This document shows positions 19,045 to 27,375 of a DNA stretch of 64,000 bases, piece after piece; the stretch's first letter is position 1; every line of letters starts with the position of its first letter. The stretch is from assembly GCF_015775515.1 (NCBI RefSeq), contig NZ_CP065383.1, positions 1,240,001-1,304,000 on the forward strand, written 5' to 3'. Source of the stretch: Atribacter laminatus. Its GTDB lineage: Bacteria; Atribacterota; Atribacteria; Atribacterales; Atribacteraceae. A program made the position numbers and the translations under genes. The notes beneath the pieces were generated by a model, which saw only the letters and a program-made list of their open reading frames with translations, was not told the origin of the DNA and made no database searches.

Positions 19045-20148
19045 ATGCCATATGATGAAAGAATAGATAGCCTACCAACAAAAATGAAAGCGGTTGTTGC
19101 TTATAAACCCGGAGATTATCGGATAGAAGAGATTCCTCTTCCTGAGGTCGGCGATGAAGAAGTTCTTTTAAAAGTTGGTGGGTGTGGAATATGCGCCGGT
19201 GACGTTAAAGGCTATCATGGAGCTCCTTCTTTCTGGGGTGGTGAGGGTCAACCAGCTTGGATACAAGCTCCTTTTATCCCTGGCCACGAGTTTTATGGTC
19301 AGGTAGTAGCTTTAGGGAAAGGCGCTAAAGAAAAATATGGTTTATCCCTGGGTGATTGGGCAGTATCTGAACAAATTGTTCCTTGTGGGAAATGTCGGTT
19401 TTGTCTGGATGGTAAGTATTGGATGTGTGAAGTCCATAATATTTATGGATTCCAGGGAAAAGTTGCAGACGGAGCTTATACGGAATATATTAGACTTCCT
19501 CGAACTGCTCGAAATCATAAACTTCCGAATGATTTTCAATTTCGTTTAGCACCATATATTGAACCATTAGGTTGTGCTATCCATGCGGTGGAAAGAGGGG
19601 ATATCCAGTTTAATGATGTGGTAGTGATTGCTGGTTTAGGAGCGCTGGGTTTAGGAATGGTACAAGCGGCTCGCTTAAAAAATCCCAAATTACTTATTGC
19701 AATAGATATAAAAGAAAACCGAAATAAACTCGCCTTGGAATACGGAGCTGATTACGTGTTCAATCCGAAAGAAGAGGATGTGGCATCCAAGGTAAAAACT
19801 TTAACGAATGGGTATGGATGTGACGTATATATTCAGGCGAGTGGACATCCGGCAGGAGTTATCCAAGGTCTTCAAATGGTACGAAAATTAGGGAGATATG
19901 TCGAGTTTAGTGTTTATAATGATCCAACTACAGTTGATTGGAGTATTATTGGCGATCGGAAAGAGCTCGATTTACGGGGCGCCCATTTAAGTCCCAATAC
20001 CTACGAATCGGCAATTCGATTTATTCATAAAGGACAAATTAAGCCGGAAAAAGTAATCACTCACGAGATACCTTTAGAAGAATTTAAAAAGGGATTCGAG
20101 ATGGTAGAAAAGGGGGAAGAATCAATAAAAGTTGTTCTAATCCCGTAG
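19045..20148 (+). CDS. Zinc-dependent polyol dehydrogenase (erythritol/L-threitol dehydrogenase-like)
   Basis: Medium-chain dehydrogenase of 367 residues. Catalytic zinc ligands lie in GGCGICAGDVKGYHG (Cys) and PGHEFYGQV (His, Glu). The structural zinc site is PCGKCRFCLDGKYWMC (four Cys). The NAD fold begins VVIAGLGALGLGMVQAARL. From memory, the strings CGICAGDVKxYHGA, WGGxG and QIVPCGxCRFCxxGxYWMCEVHNI are typical of bacterial erythritol/L-threitol dehydrogenases; I could not verify this. It is the last gene of the ABC operon, 12 bp after the second ATPase and ahead of a strong terminator. The natural reading is oxidation of the imported polyol to a ketose. Sorbitol or threonine dehydrogenase would be the alternatives. 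Confidence 0.82.
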   Translation: MPYDERIDSLPTKMKAVVAYKPGDYRIEEIPLPEVGDEEVLLKVGGCGICAGDVKGYHGAPSFWGGEGQPAWIQAPFIPGHEFYGQVVALGKGAKEKYGLSLGDWAVSEQIVPCGKCRFCLDGKYWMCEVHNIYGFQGKVADGAYTEYIRLPRTARNHKLPNDFQFRLAPYIEPLGCAIHAVERGDIQFNDVVVIAGLGALGLGMVQAARLKNPKLLIAIDIKENRNKLALEYGADYVFNPKEEDVASKVKTLTNGYGCDVYIQASGHPAGVIQGLQMVRKLGRYVEFSVYNDPTTVDWSIIGDRKELDLRGAHLSPNTYESAIRFIHKGQIKPEKVITHEIPLEEFKKGFEMVEKGEESIKVVLIP

Positions 20149-20164
20149 CCTTTCATTTGTTTTT

Positions 20165-20215
20165 AAATTAAGAAGCACTGGGATGTTTCCTTCCAGTGCT
20201 TCTTAATTTTTATTA
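20165..20215. terminator. Rho-independent terminator of the polyol operon
   Basis: AAATTAAGAAGCACTGG (20165-20181) and CCAGTGCTTCTTAATTT (20193-20209) form a 17-bp perfect stem with an 11-nt loop. An ATTTTTATT tail follows. Confidence 0.92.
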
Positions 20216-20349
20216 TTAATTGCTATAAAATCATCTCTTTTTTTTAAAAAAAAGAGAAGGAAAATTATAAGTTATCGCAAATCAATCGAATATATCCAAC
20301 ACCATTACTCTATAACCCCATCATTAATCTTCGATTTATACCTTATAAT

Positions 20350-20646
20350 TTTTTAATAGACCTCTATGCTGTTATGCAGCATCAGATGACAATGTAAAAG
20401 TTGGCCTCTAACTACGCCTCTCCCACCATGGAAGAGGAAAGCAAGAGAAATGAGAGAAGTTTGGAATGAGGGTGAAATTTTTACTATTTACAATTGACAA
20501 CTCACTTATCAATGCATTTACAAGGTAGACTTTCATGCTGCTTTGCAGCACCAGATGAGGATGAAAATGATGCCCCCTCATCCTCACCTTCTCTGTACGA
20601 AGGGGCGAGGGAAAAAAGCTTCCCCCTTTAGCAAAGGGGGTTAGGG
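20350..20646. repeat. Composite hairpin-repeat block 2, ending at the group II intron
   Basis: No gene. It contains two TGCTGTTATGCAGCA/TGCTGCTTTGCAGCA-type modules (about 20369 and 20537) and CTCATCCTCACCTTCTC pieces. At its end is the perfect hairpin CCCCCTTT-AGC-AAAGGGGG (20622-20640) followed by TTAGGGG. In uninterrupted copies this runs straight into GATTTGAAAG; here the intron separates the two halves, and the repeat resumes at 22529. Confidence 0.8.
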
Positions 20647-21047
20647 GTCGTGCCCGGCATGGGCATATTTTATAGGGTGGAAATCCCGAACGGCGAAGGG
20701 AATCGTAGCCGTTAGCTTAAGGCAAGGGTGTCCACCGTGAGGTGGAATCTGAAGGAAGCCAGCGGCAAATCTCCGGCCTGAGGAACACGAACCTCAAGCG
20801 AGGCTCTTGACAAGTGGATGAGCTTGCCCCTCAAAGCGAAATCCTGATTCCCAAAGGTGTCAGGAGTACATGAGGCAGGTAGATGGAGAGACAGAATAGG
20901 CTCTTACCCGGGGAGGCCTGCTGGCCGGCCGGGTCATCCGGTAAGGGACACCATATTCAAAAGTGTCCGTGAACCAGCAGGAGTCAGCTGAGGCCATAGT
21001 ACTTAAAAAAAAAGGAAGGGCCGAACGAAAGGAATGGGAGTCACGTC

Positions 21048-22457
21048 ATGAGTTCAGACCAGGAACATCGACAGCCGAATATCTCGAACGAGAGCTTCCT
21101 CAAAGGGGAAGCGGTGAATCCGTCTTCCTTCCGAGAAGTGCCGAGTTCCCGTCGGGCACCTCGACGCCAGCCTCCCAACGAAGCCACCCGGTTCCTCATG
21201 GAACAGGTTATCCAGAAAACCAATGTCCAGAAGGCTCTCAAACGGGTCATCGCTAACCGAGGAGCCGCGGGAGTGGATAAGATGGAGGTCACTGACCTTC
21301 CTGCTTTTCTCACCCGCTCCTGGCCCCGTATTCAAACTGAGCTTCTGACCGGTACCTATCACCCTCAGCCGGTCAAACGAGTGGAAATTCCCAAAGCGGG
21401 TGGGGGAACTCGCCTACTGGGGATTCCGACTGCCGTTGACCGGTTCATTCAACAAGCCATCCTCCAGGTTCTTTCCCCGCTCATTGACCCCACCTTCTCC
21501 GAGGCAAGCTTCGGATTTCGTCCGGGACGGAATGCCCATCAGGCCATCGAGCGGGCCAGACAGTATATCAAGGAAGGCTATGAAGTCGTGGTGGATATTG
21601 ACCTGGAGAAGTTCTTTGACCGAGTCAACCATGACATCCTCATGCATCGCCTCTCCTGTCGGATTGCGGATAAGCGCCTCTTGAAACTCATTCGGGCCTA
21701 TCTCTCCGCCGGGGTGATGGTGGAAGGGGTGCGGATGGACGTTGAAGAGGGAACTCCCCAGGGAGGTCCCTTGAGCCCACTCTTAGCAAACATCCTGCTC
21801 GATGACCTCGACCAGGAACTCACTCGCCGCGGTCACCGATTCGTTCGGTACGCCGATGACTGTAACATCTATGTCAAAACCGAACGGGCTGGGCAACGGG
21901 TCATGGATAGTGTCAAGGAATTTCTCTCAAAGAAGCTCAAACTCACCGTGAATAAAGAGAAAAGTGCAGTAGACCATGTCAAGAAACGGAAGTTCCTCGG
22001 ATTCTCTTTTCTCATCCGAAAAGGAGAAGTGTTGCTCACCTTACCCCGTCAGTCCAAAGAGCGGTTCAAGACGTCCATTCGGCGATTGACCGCCGGTCAT
22101 ACCGGGTGTCCACTTGCGGAGCGTATCCGTCGGCTCAATTCGTATCTTACCGGCTGGGTGGCGTACTACCACCATGCTGATACCTCCACGTTCTTTCGGG
22201 ACATGGATTCCTGGATACGTCATCGGTTGCGGATGTGTCTTTTGAAGCAATGGAAGAAGCCGGCAACGGTGAAGCGACACCTTTTGGCACGGGGAATCGC
22301 ACCGATTGAAGCCGCTCAACTGAGCAGTTCACGTCTGGGATATTGGCGATTATCACTCTCACCGCAAATGCATCGGGCATTTGATAATATCTTCTGGAAA
22401 TTAAACGGGTTGGTTAGTCTGTTAGACAAATACCAGAAGCTTCGGGTATCCTTTTGA
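21048..22457 (+). CDS. Group II intron reverse transcriptase/maturase
   Basis: A 469-residue intron-encoded protein that helps its own intron splice and retrotranspose. Reverse transcriptase blocks are seen in order: RGAAGVDKMEV, GFRPGRNAHQAI, VDIDLEKFFDRVNHDIL, GTPQGGPLSPLLANILLDDLD, and the catalytic RYADDCNIYVK (YADD). The maturase/X domain includes LNSYLTGWVAYYHHADT and QWKKPATVKRHLLARGI; GYWRLS lies near the end. No HNH endonuclease domain follows, as expected for the IIC class. ATG 21048 has GGGAG about 9 bp upstream. All motifs are intact, so the element may still be active. A separate frame at 20963-21256 is a shadow inside the intron RNA. Confidence 0.95.
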   Translation: MSSDQEHRQPNISNESFLKGEAVNPSSFREVPSSRRAPRRQPPNEATRFLMEQVIQKTNVQKALKRVIANRGAAGVDKMEVTDLPAFLTRSWPRIQTELLTGTYHPQPVKRVEIPKAGGGTRLLGIPTAVDRFIQQAILQVLSPLIDPTFSEASFGFRPGRNAHQAIERARQYIKEGYEVVVDIDLEKFFDRVNHDILMHRLSCRIADKRLLKLIRAYLSAGVMVEGVRMDVEEGTPQGGPLSPLLANILLDDLDQELTRRGHRFVRYADDCNIYVKTERAGQRVMDSVKEFLSKKLKLTVNKEKSAVDHVKKRKFLGFSFLIRKGEVLLTLPRQSKERFKTSIRRLTAGHTGCPLAERIRRLNSYLTGWVAYYHHADTSTFFRDMDSWIRHRLRMCLLKQWKKPATVKRHLLARGIAPIEAAQLSSSRLGYWRLSLSPQMHRAFDNIFWKLNGLVSLLDKYQKLRVSF

Positions 22458-22489
22458 ACCGCCGTATACCGAACGGTACGTACGGTGGT
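22458..22489 (+). ncRNA. Group II intron domain V (catalytic core)
   Basis: ACCGCCGTA (22458-22466) pairs with TACGGTGGT (22481-22489). The upper helix TACC/GGTA has a four-base loop GAAC and the two-base bulge CG on the 3' side. The catalytic triad reads CGC at 22460-22462. Domain VI (GGGGGACGGGGGTTAGCC-type stem) follows up to about 22528. Confidence 0.9.
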
Positions 22490-22528
22490 GTGGGGGGGAC
22501 GGGGGTTAGCCACCCCCTCCTACCCGGT

Positions 22529-23319
22529 GATTTGAAAGAACTAGACAAAAAATCGAATCCTTTTCAAACTCCCTTTATTTAAAGAGAGAGGAATAAAAAA
22601 GATTAAAGTCAAGAGATTGCCACGTCACTTCGTTCCTCGCAATGACGAGTCAGAGTTCCTTCTCCCTTGATGGGAGAAGGTAAGGATGAGGGTGAGGCAT
22701 GGATTCGACATGCCATGTCATGTCGCTACATTAATCGGGCACGATAAAGGCTGAGGGGGCGAATGAAAAAAAATGAAAGGATAAAAGAAAAAATTACAAG
22801 ATGAGATCCTCACGCCCTCGAAAAGCGAGGGCTCAGGATGACAGATTAAAGAATTCATTTGATGGTATTTTCAGGATAGACCCTCATGCTGCTTTGCAGC
22901 ACCAGATGAAGATGAAATATAGCTATCCAGAAATCAACTTCCCCCTTTAGCAAAGGGGGTTAGGGGGATTTGAAAGAACTAGATAAAAAATCGAATCCTT
23001 TTCAAACTCCCTTTATTTAAAGAGAGAGGAATAAAAAAGATTGAACTCATGAGATTGCCACGTCACTTCGTTCCTCGCAATGACGAGTCAGAGTTTCTTC
23101 TCCCTTGATGGGAGAAGGTAAGGATGAGGGTGAGGCATGGATTCGACATGCCATGGCATGTCGCTACATTAATCGGGCACGATAAAGGCTGAGGGGGCGA
23201 ATGAAAAAAAATGAAAGGATAAAAGAAAAAATTACAAGATGAGATCCTCACGCCCTCGAAAAGCGAGGGCTCAGGATGACCGATTAAAGAATTCATTTGA
23301 TGGTATTTTCAGGATAGAC
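22529..23319. repeat. Tandem composite repeat (left arm of a large inverted repeat)
   Basis: A 438-bp unit (22529-22966) followed by a 353-bp second copy (22967-23319), nearly identical over the shared part. Order in each unit: GATTTGAAAGAACTAGA, TTTCAAACTCCCTTTATTTAAAG-type segment, GATTGCCACGTC...GCAATGACG, CCTTCTCCC...GGGAGAAGG, the 20-bp palindrome, CGCCCTCGAAAAGCGAGGG, TGGTATTTTCAGGATAGAC; the first unit also has TGCTGCTTTGCAGCA and CCCCCTTTAGCAAAGGGGG. An inverted copy of the shared unit lies at 27621-27972. Reading frames inside (for example 23063-23296 minus) are not genes. Confidence 0.9.
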
Positions 23320-23375
23320 TATTATAGTATTGATGTGAAAAGAATATTTTTTATCATTAATGAGGACGGGAAAAA

Positions 23376-24983
23376 ATGAGCGTGAAATTAAGTTTTTTCA
23401 CCGGAGGAGGAGTTGATGGGATCGGAGGAAATAAGATCCTTCTCGAGAGCCATGGAACAGCTTTGTTCCTTGATTTTGGAAAAAGTTTTAGTGAAGAGAA
23501 CAAATACTTCGATGAGTTTCTTAAACCCCGAGGGCTTAATGGTTTAGGAGATCTCTTGGCTTTCGACCTCATTCCACCGCTACCAGGTATCTACCGAGAA
23601 GACTTGGTCATTCCAACCCAAAACTGGTGGGAAAAAGTATCCAGTCATCCTGCTTTTAGAGACCTTACCATTCAGGGGGTTCTTTTAAGCCATGCCCACC
23701 TGGATCACTCCGGGTATATTTCTCTTTTGTCTCCTGACATACCGGTTTATACCAGCCTTCTCAGCGCATTGATTTCCAAAGCTATTCAGGACTGTGGAAT
23801 ATCCGACTTTCTTTCAGAAATCGTTTATTCTAAACCCAAAGAAATATTGGAAGACGGCTTGATCTGTTCCGATAAGAATTACTCCAATCCATCTCAGCAA
23901 AGACCATACTATGTTTTTACCCATCAACCACTTTCAGAATCAGTTAGAGGTTTTTGGAATCAAGCTCCTGGAAAACGCCCTCTTTCTCCAGTTTCACTCT
24001 TACCAATTTTGGAAGAAAAGGTGACTGTTGGGAATCTTCCCGTTCGATTTTGGTCGGTGGATCATTCTATCCCTGGTGCCGGAGCTTTTGGTATTCATAC
24101 GCCCGAAGGGTGGATTCTCTATTCCGGCGACCTCCGGATGAGTGGGAAACAAACCAAAAAGACCCAAAGATTTACCCAAGAAGCTGGTGCTCTTCAACCA
24201 CTCCTTTTGATCATCGAGGGGACTCGAGCCAACCTGAGTACAAGTCATGGATCAAAACACTTTACCGAGCAAGATGTTGCCGACCGGATCAGCCAGATCA
24301 TTAAAAAAGCCAAGGGTCTGGTCATTGCTGATTTTGGTCCACGAAATTTGGAGCGTTTAATTTCGGTTCTTAAAGCCACCGAAGATGTGAATCGACAATT
24401 GGTCATTACTACTCGGGATGCTTATCTTCTCGAAGCTTTAAATCAATGTGGTGAAGTCGACCTTCCCAATCCCTTGGGCCACCCCAATATCCGGATTTAT
24501 GCTGAAAAGAGGGTTCGCACCTCCGAATGGGAAAGCACTCTTTTAGAAGGTTGCCGAGCTCAATGTTTAACTGCCGAGGATGTCGCATCTCATCCCAATG
24601 AATTTGTCTTTTGTTTCTCCTATTATGATTTCAGTGAACTCATTGACATCAATCCCTCAGGAGGAGCCTATATCTATTCAGCAACTGAAGCTTTCAACGA
24701 GGAGATGCAGTTGGATGCAGTCAAATTAAAAAACTGGATTGATCACTTTCATTTCCAGCTCTTTGGGAATCCCTTTGTTCAAAAAAATACTGATAGTCAT
24801 GATCCACTGCATGTCGGAGGTCATGCACGACCGGATGAGCTTCTCAATATTATTGAAACCATTCATCCCAGTTATCTTCTTCCGGTTCATACCGAATGTT
24901 TTGAATTCTTCGAAAACCACTTTGGAACCAGAAAAGACATCAAGCTTATTCGTCCTCAAGCGGGGGAAGCAGTAGCTCTGTAA
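23376..24983 (+). CDS. Metallo-beta-lactamase/beta-CASP protein (RNase J-like)
   Basis: A 535-residue zinc hydrolase of the RNase J/CPSF type, probably acting on RNA in the cytoplasm. The MBL core shows LLSHAHLDHSGY (HxHxDH), FWSVDHSIPGAGAF (third His) and LYSGDLRMSG (bridging Asp). The beta-CASP part shows IIEGTRANL (motif A), VGGHARPDEL (motif B) and LLPVHTEC (motif C). The RNase J hallmark TGxQGE is not seen between them (ATEAFNEEMQ occupies the region), so it is a divergent branch rather than a canonical RNase J. Possible promoter: TTGATG (23330) with TATCAT (23352). It lies between repeat-flanked ends and an IS element. Confidence 0.85.
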   Translation: MSVKLSFFTGGGVDGIGGNKILLESHGTALFLDFGKSFSEENKYFDEFLKPRGLNGLGDLLAFDLIPPLPGIYREDLVIPTQNWWEKVSSHPAFRDLTIQGVLLSHAHLDHSGYISLLSPDIPVYTSLLSALISKAIQDCGISDFLSEIVYSKPKEILEDGLICSDKNYSNPSQQRPYYVFTHQPLSESVRGFWNQAPGKRPLSPVSLLPILEEKVTVGNLPVRFWSVDHSIPGAGAFGIHTPEGWILYSGDLRMSGKQTKKTQRFTQEAGALQPLLLIIEGTRANLSTSHGSKHFTEQDVADRISQIIKKAKGLVIADFGPRNLERLISVLKATEDVNRQLVITTRDAYLLEALNQCGEVDLPNPLGHPNIRIYAEKRVRTSEWESTLLEGCRAQCLTAEDVASHPNEFVFCFSYYDFSELIDINPSGGAYIYSATEAFNEEMQLDAVKLKNWIDHFHFQLFGNPFVQKNTDSHDPLHVGGHARPDELLNIIETIHPSYLLPVHTECFEFFENHFGTRKDIKLIRPQAGEAVAL

Positions 24984-25023
24984 CGCATTGGAATGAATCA
25001 AGAATCCAATTATCCAATTAAAT

Positions 25024-26537
25024 ACTCAACTTTCGCAGTTCAATAATAGCACTTTTTCTCTCAACCATGCTGGAAGACTATTTACAAAATAGATGAGTAG
25101 CTCTTTGACTTTTTCTTCTGAAAGGACAAGAATCTGTTTGATGGTCGTCTTCAGGAGCTCAAGAAGAAGAGTGAGTGCTTCCATAAGAGTGATATCCTGA
25201 ATTTCATCATAGCAGGCATAGAAAAGCTCGCCAAAGGTTCGGGGATCGGTGTTTCTCCGGGCAATAACCGCGAGCATGATATAGCGGATAAAGACGATAC
25301 TGGTATGGGATACCAGAGCATCATAGGATCGAACCTGAAATTCCCGAGTGAGTTTCAAGACCGATTTCACCATCTTGAAGAAAACCTCGATATCCCAGCG
25401 TTTCCCATAGAGGGTGACGATCTCGTCTTCAGAAAGAGACAGATCAGTTGAAAGCAGTGCCAACCATTGAGATTTTTGTTTTTCACTTCGGACAAAGACA
25501 ATCCGAGCTAAAAGTGGTTTCCCAGTGAGATTGAGATTCACGACACCCGATCCAATGATATTGCCGTGTGGTCTTTTCTGAATTCTGGTGAAAAGAGAGG
25601 AAAGAGAAAGAACTTTTCCACCAAAAGAATAGTAAATTTTTGGGGTGTTTTTGAGCATGCACACCACTGATAATCCGCGAAGAGCACATTTGCGGATGAG
25701 GGCTGGAAAACTGAACCAACTATCAAAAAGAATAGTTGAGACCAAAGGACAGTGTTTTAAGGCTCCATCCAGTAGGTTGAAGAAGACTTCTGGAGTTTTT
25801 TCTTGGGATTCTTTCCGAAGACGAGCTCTTTTGCTCCGTCCATCAACGGAGGCATCCATGGGACAGAGCTGGTTTTCTTTTTGGTGAGAACTTAACAATG
25901 AAAAAGCAAAGGGAATGAATGTAGCACCATCGGTGAGTCCTAAAGTGAGCATTCTGAAACCCCGACTGAACCGTCCTTGGGCGTGATCATAGAATCGAGA
26001 GAGCCCTTCAACTTTCAAGCTCCGAGGCCGTTCATAGGGGGAATCATCCACCACCCAGGTGTAGCGTTTCAAACTGGTAAAAGGAAGGAGCGCTTCAGAG
26101 ACTACTTTGGTACTCAAAAGAAAGAGCAATTTTCGCCAGCTCCCACTGGTCTTGTGGAGGAAACGGTAAAGAGTGTCTTTCTTTCCTTGGAAAAGGGGAT
26201 GTCGAGATTGGAGAAGACCAGCAACGTTTTTCTGAGTAAAGACTAGGAGAAAGATCATCTGAAAGACGTCTTTGACTGGGAACCCTTTCTTTTTGTTCAT
26301 ATGGCATTTTCGAAACAGTTGGTTCACTTTAAACTCCTTCATAAAGGAGGAAAACATGGGTAACAAGGTCCTTTCATTTTTCAAATTTTCTGGTAGGATA
26401 GTCATGAAGACACCTCTCTCTTTGTGGTGATTGGTTTTTTTCCTTAAGTCAATTCTACCAGAAAGGAGGGGTGTTTTCATTAAAAAACCCTTTAAAATCA
26501 AGGTTTTTCAGCATTTATTTTAGTGCGAAAGTTGAGT
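25024..26537 (-). mobile_element. Complete IS4-superfamily insertion sequence
   Basis: A 1514-bp element bounded by 14-bp perfect terminal inverted repeats: ACTCAACTTTCGCA (25024-25037) and TGCGAAAGTTGAGT (26524-26537). TAAAT directly flanks both ends (25019-25023 and 26538-26542), a likely 5-bp target duplication. A single long transposase gene fills the element. A diverged second copy starts at 63473. Confidence 0.92.
25026..26405 (-). CDS. IS4-superfamily DDE transposase
   Basis: Cuts and pastes the surrounding IS element. The DDE catalytic set is visible: WVVDDSPYERP (first Asp), ILFDSWFSFPAL (second Asp) and the YREK-like block YGKRWDIEVFFKMVKSVLKL with its Glu. I place the start at the ATG at 26405 (460 residues, MTILPENLKNERT): GAGAGG lies about 9 bp upstream. 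A longer frame reaching 26501 would start inside the IS leader. The stop codon overlaps the left terminal repeat. It appears intact, so the element could be active. Confidence 0.93.
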   Translation of the reverse strand: MTILPENLKNERTLLPMFSSFMKEFKVNQLFRKCHMNKKKGFPVKDVFQMIFLLVFTQKNVAGLLQSRHPLFQGKKDTLYRFLHKTSGSWRKLLFLLSTKVVSEALLPFTSLKRYTWVVDDSPYERPRSLKVEGLSRFYDHAQGRFSRGFRMLTLGLTDGATFIPFAFSLLSSHQKENQLCPMDASVDGRSKRARLRKESQEKTPEVFFNLLDGALKHCPLVSTILFDSWFSFPALIRKCALRGLSVVCMLKNTPKIYYSFGGKVLSLSSLFTRIQKRPHGNIIGSGVVNLNLTGKPLLARIVFVRSEKQKSQWLALLSTDLSLSEDEIVTLYGKRWDIEVFFKMVKSVLKLTREFQVRSYDALVSHTSIVFIRYIMLAVIARRNTDPRTFGELFYACYDEIQDITLMEALTLLLELLKTTIKQILVLSEEKVKELLIYFVNSLPAWLREKVLLLNCES

Positions 26538-26708
26538 TAAATATCAATAAATTTAAATTATTACTAAAAACATTATGATTGAATACCTGTCTTTGGATTT
26601 ATATATTGACTTAATAATACTTAAGAATACAATCGTTTTTTTAACACAATGATTTTAAATTTTAGCTTTAATGCTGTTAATAAAGAAGCTAATTAAAATG
26701 AAGGAGAA

Positions 26709-27341
26709 TTGGGTATGCCGAATATTGATCCCTTTGAGAAATTCAGCGATAGATATGATAAATGGTTTAAAAGAAACCTGAATTTATATCAAGATGAATT
26801 AGAAGCTATCCGGCAGGCTATTCCTTGTTCCAAAGCAAAAGGTTTAGAAATTGGTGTTGGAACTGGAAAATTCGCGCAACCCTTGGGTATAAAAGTTGGC
26901 GTTGAACCTTCAAGAAAGATGGCTGAAAAAGCAGAACAACTGGGAATTAAAGTTTATCCCAATCCAGCAGAAAACCTCCCTTTCTCTGATGGTGAATTTG
27001 ACTATGCTTTGATGGTAACGACTATATGCTTTGTTGATGATATTATAAAATCTTTTAGTGAGGCTTATAGAGTACTGAAATCAGGAGGATATCTTATTAT
27101 TGGATTTGTGGATAGAGAAAGTGAATTGGGGAAACGCTACTTTGAAAAACGCAATTCTAATGAATTTTATAAAGATGCCACCTTTTATAGTTCGGAAGAA
27201 GTATTGGATTTACTTAAAAGAGTTGGTTTCCAAATCACGATGATTAAACAGACCCTTATTCCTGACACACCATCAGGCACTATACTTGATGGTTTTGGGA
27301 AAGGTGCTTTTATTGTCATCCAAAGTAAAAAAGTTATATGA
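26709..27341 (+). CDS. Class I SAM-dependent methyltransferase
   Basis: A 210-residue methyltransferase (Methyltransf_11 type). Motif I is LEIGVGTGKFAQPLG, the acidic residue after strand 2 is in GVEPSRKM, and motifs II-III are FDYALMVTTICFVDD and LKSGGYLIIGFVDRES. N-terminal FEKFSDRYDKWFKRN is the usual capping helix that closes over SAM. The substrate is unknown; close relatives act on small molecules and quinones. AAGGAG precedes the ATG. It lies directly between the IS4 element and the right repeat arm, with no partner gene. Confidence 0.88.
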   Translation: MGMPNIDPFEKFSDRYDKWFKRNLNLYQDELEAIRQAIPCSKAKGLEIGVGTGKFAQPLGIKVGVEPSRKMAEKAEQLGIKVYPNPAENLPFSDGEFDYALMVTTICFVDDIIKSFSEAYRVLKSGGYLIIGFVDRESELGKRYFEKRNSNEFYKDATFYSSEEVLDLLKRVGFQITMIKQTLIPDTPSGTILDGFGKGAFIVIQSKKVI

Positions 27342-27375
27342 CTCAAAACCGATAATCTTTAATATAAAGGTATTC

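Larger units (their letters stand above)
20647..22528 (+). mobile_element. Group IIC intron (full length, with its own reverse transcriptase)
   Basis: A self-splicing retroelement. The 5' end reads GTCGTGCCCGGCATGGGC, followed by the conserved domain I blocks ATAGGGTGGAAATCCCGAAC, GCAAGGGTGTCC, GGAATCTGAAGGAAGC and GAGGAACACGAAC. From memory these closely resemble the Oceanobacillus iheyensis group IIC intron. Domain IV holds the maturase gene, and domains V and VI follow it. Both the uninterrupted target repeat and the split halves are visible, so the ends are fixed to within 2-3 bases (5' end 20647-20650, 3' end about 22528). The insertion is directly behind a terminator-like hairpin, as is usual for IIC introns. 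It is visibly more GC-rich than its neighbours, so probably a recent arrival. Confidence 0.92.

Noticed and set aside
20963-21256. Small plus-strand frame ahead of the maturase
   Set aside because: It overlaps the maturase start in another frame and lies in structured intron RNA.
23063-23296. 77-residue frame duplicated at 27644-27877
   Set aside because: Both are the same repeat read in opposite orientation; one-residue identity reflects DNA repeat conservation. They were used only as evidence for the inverted repeat.
25645-26246. Plus-strand frames within the IS4 element
   Set aside because: Shadows of the transposase gene; the DDE motifs are on the minus strand.
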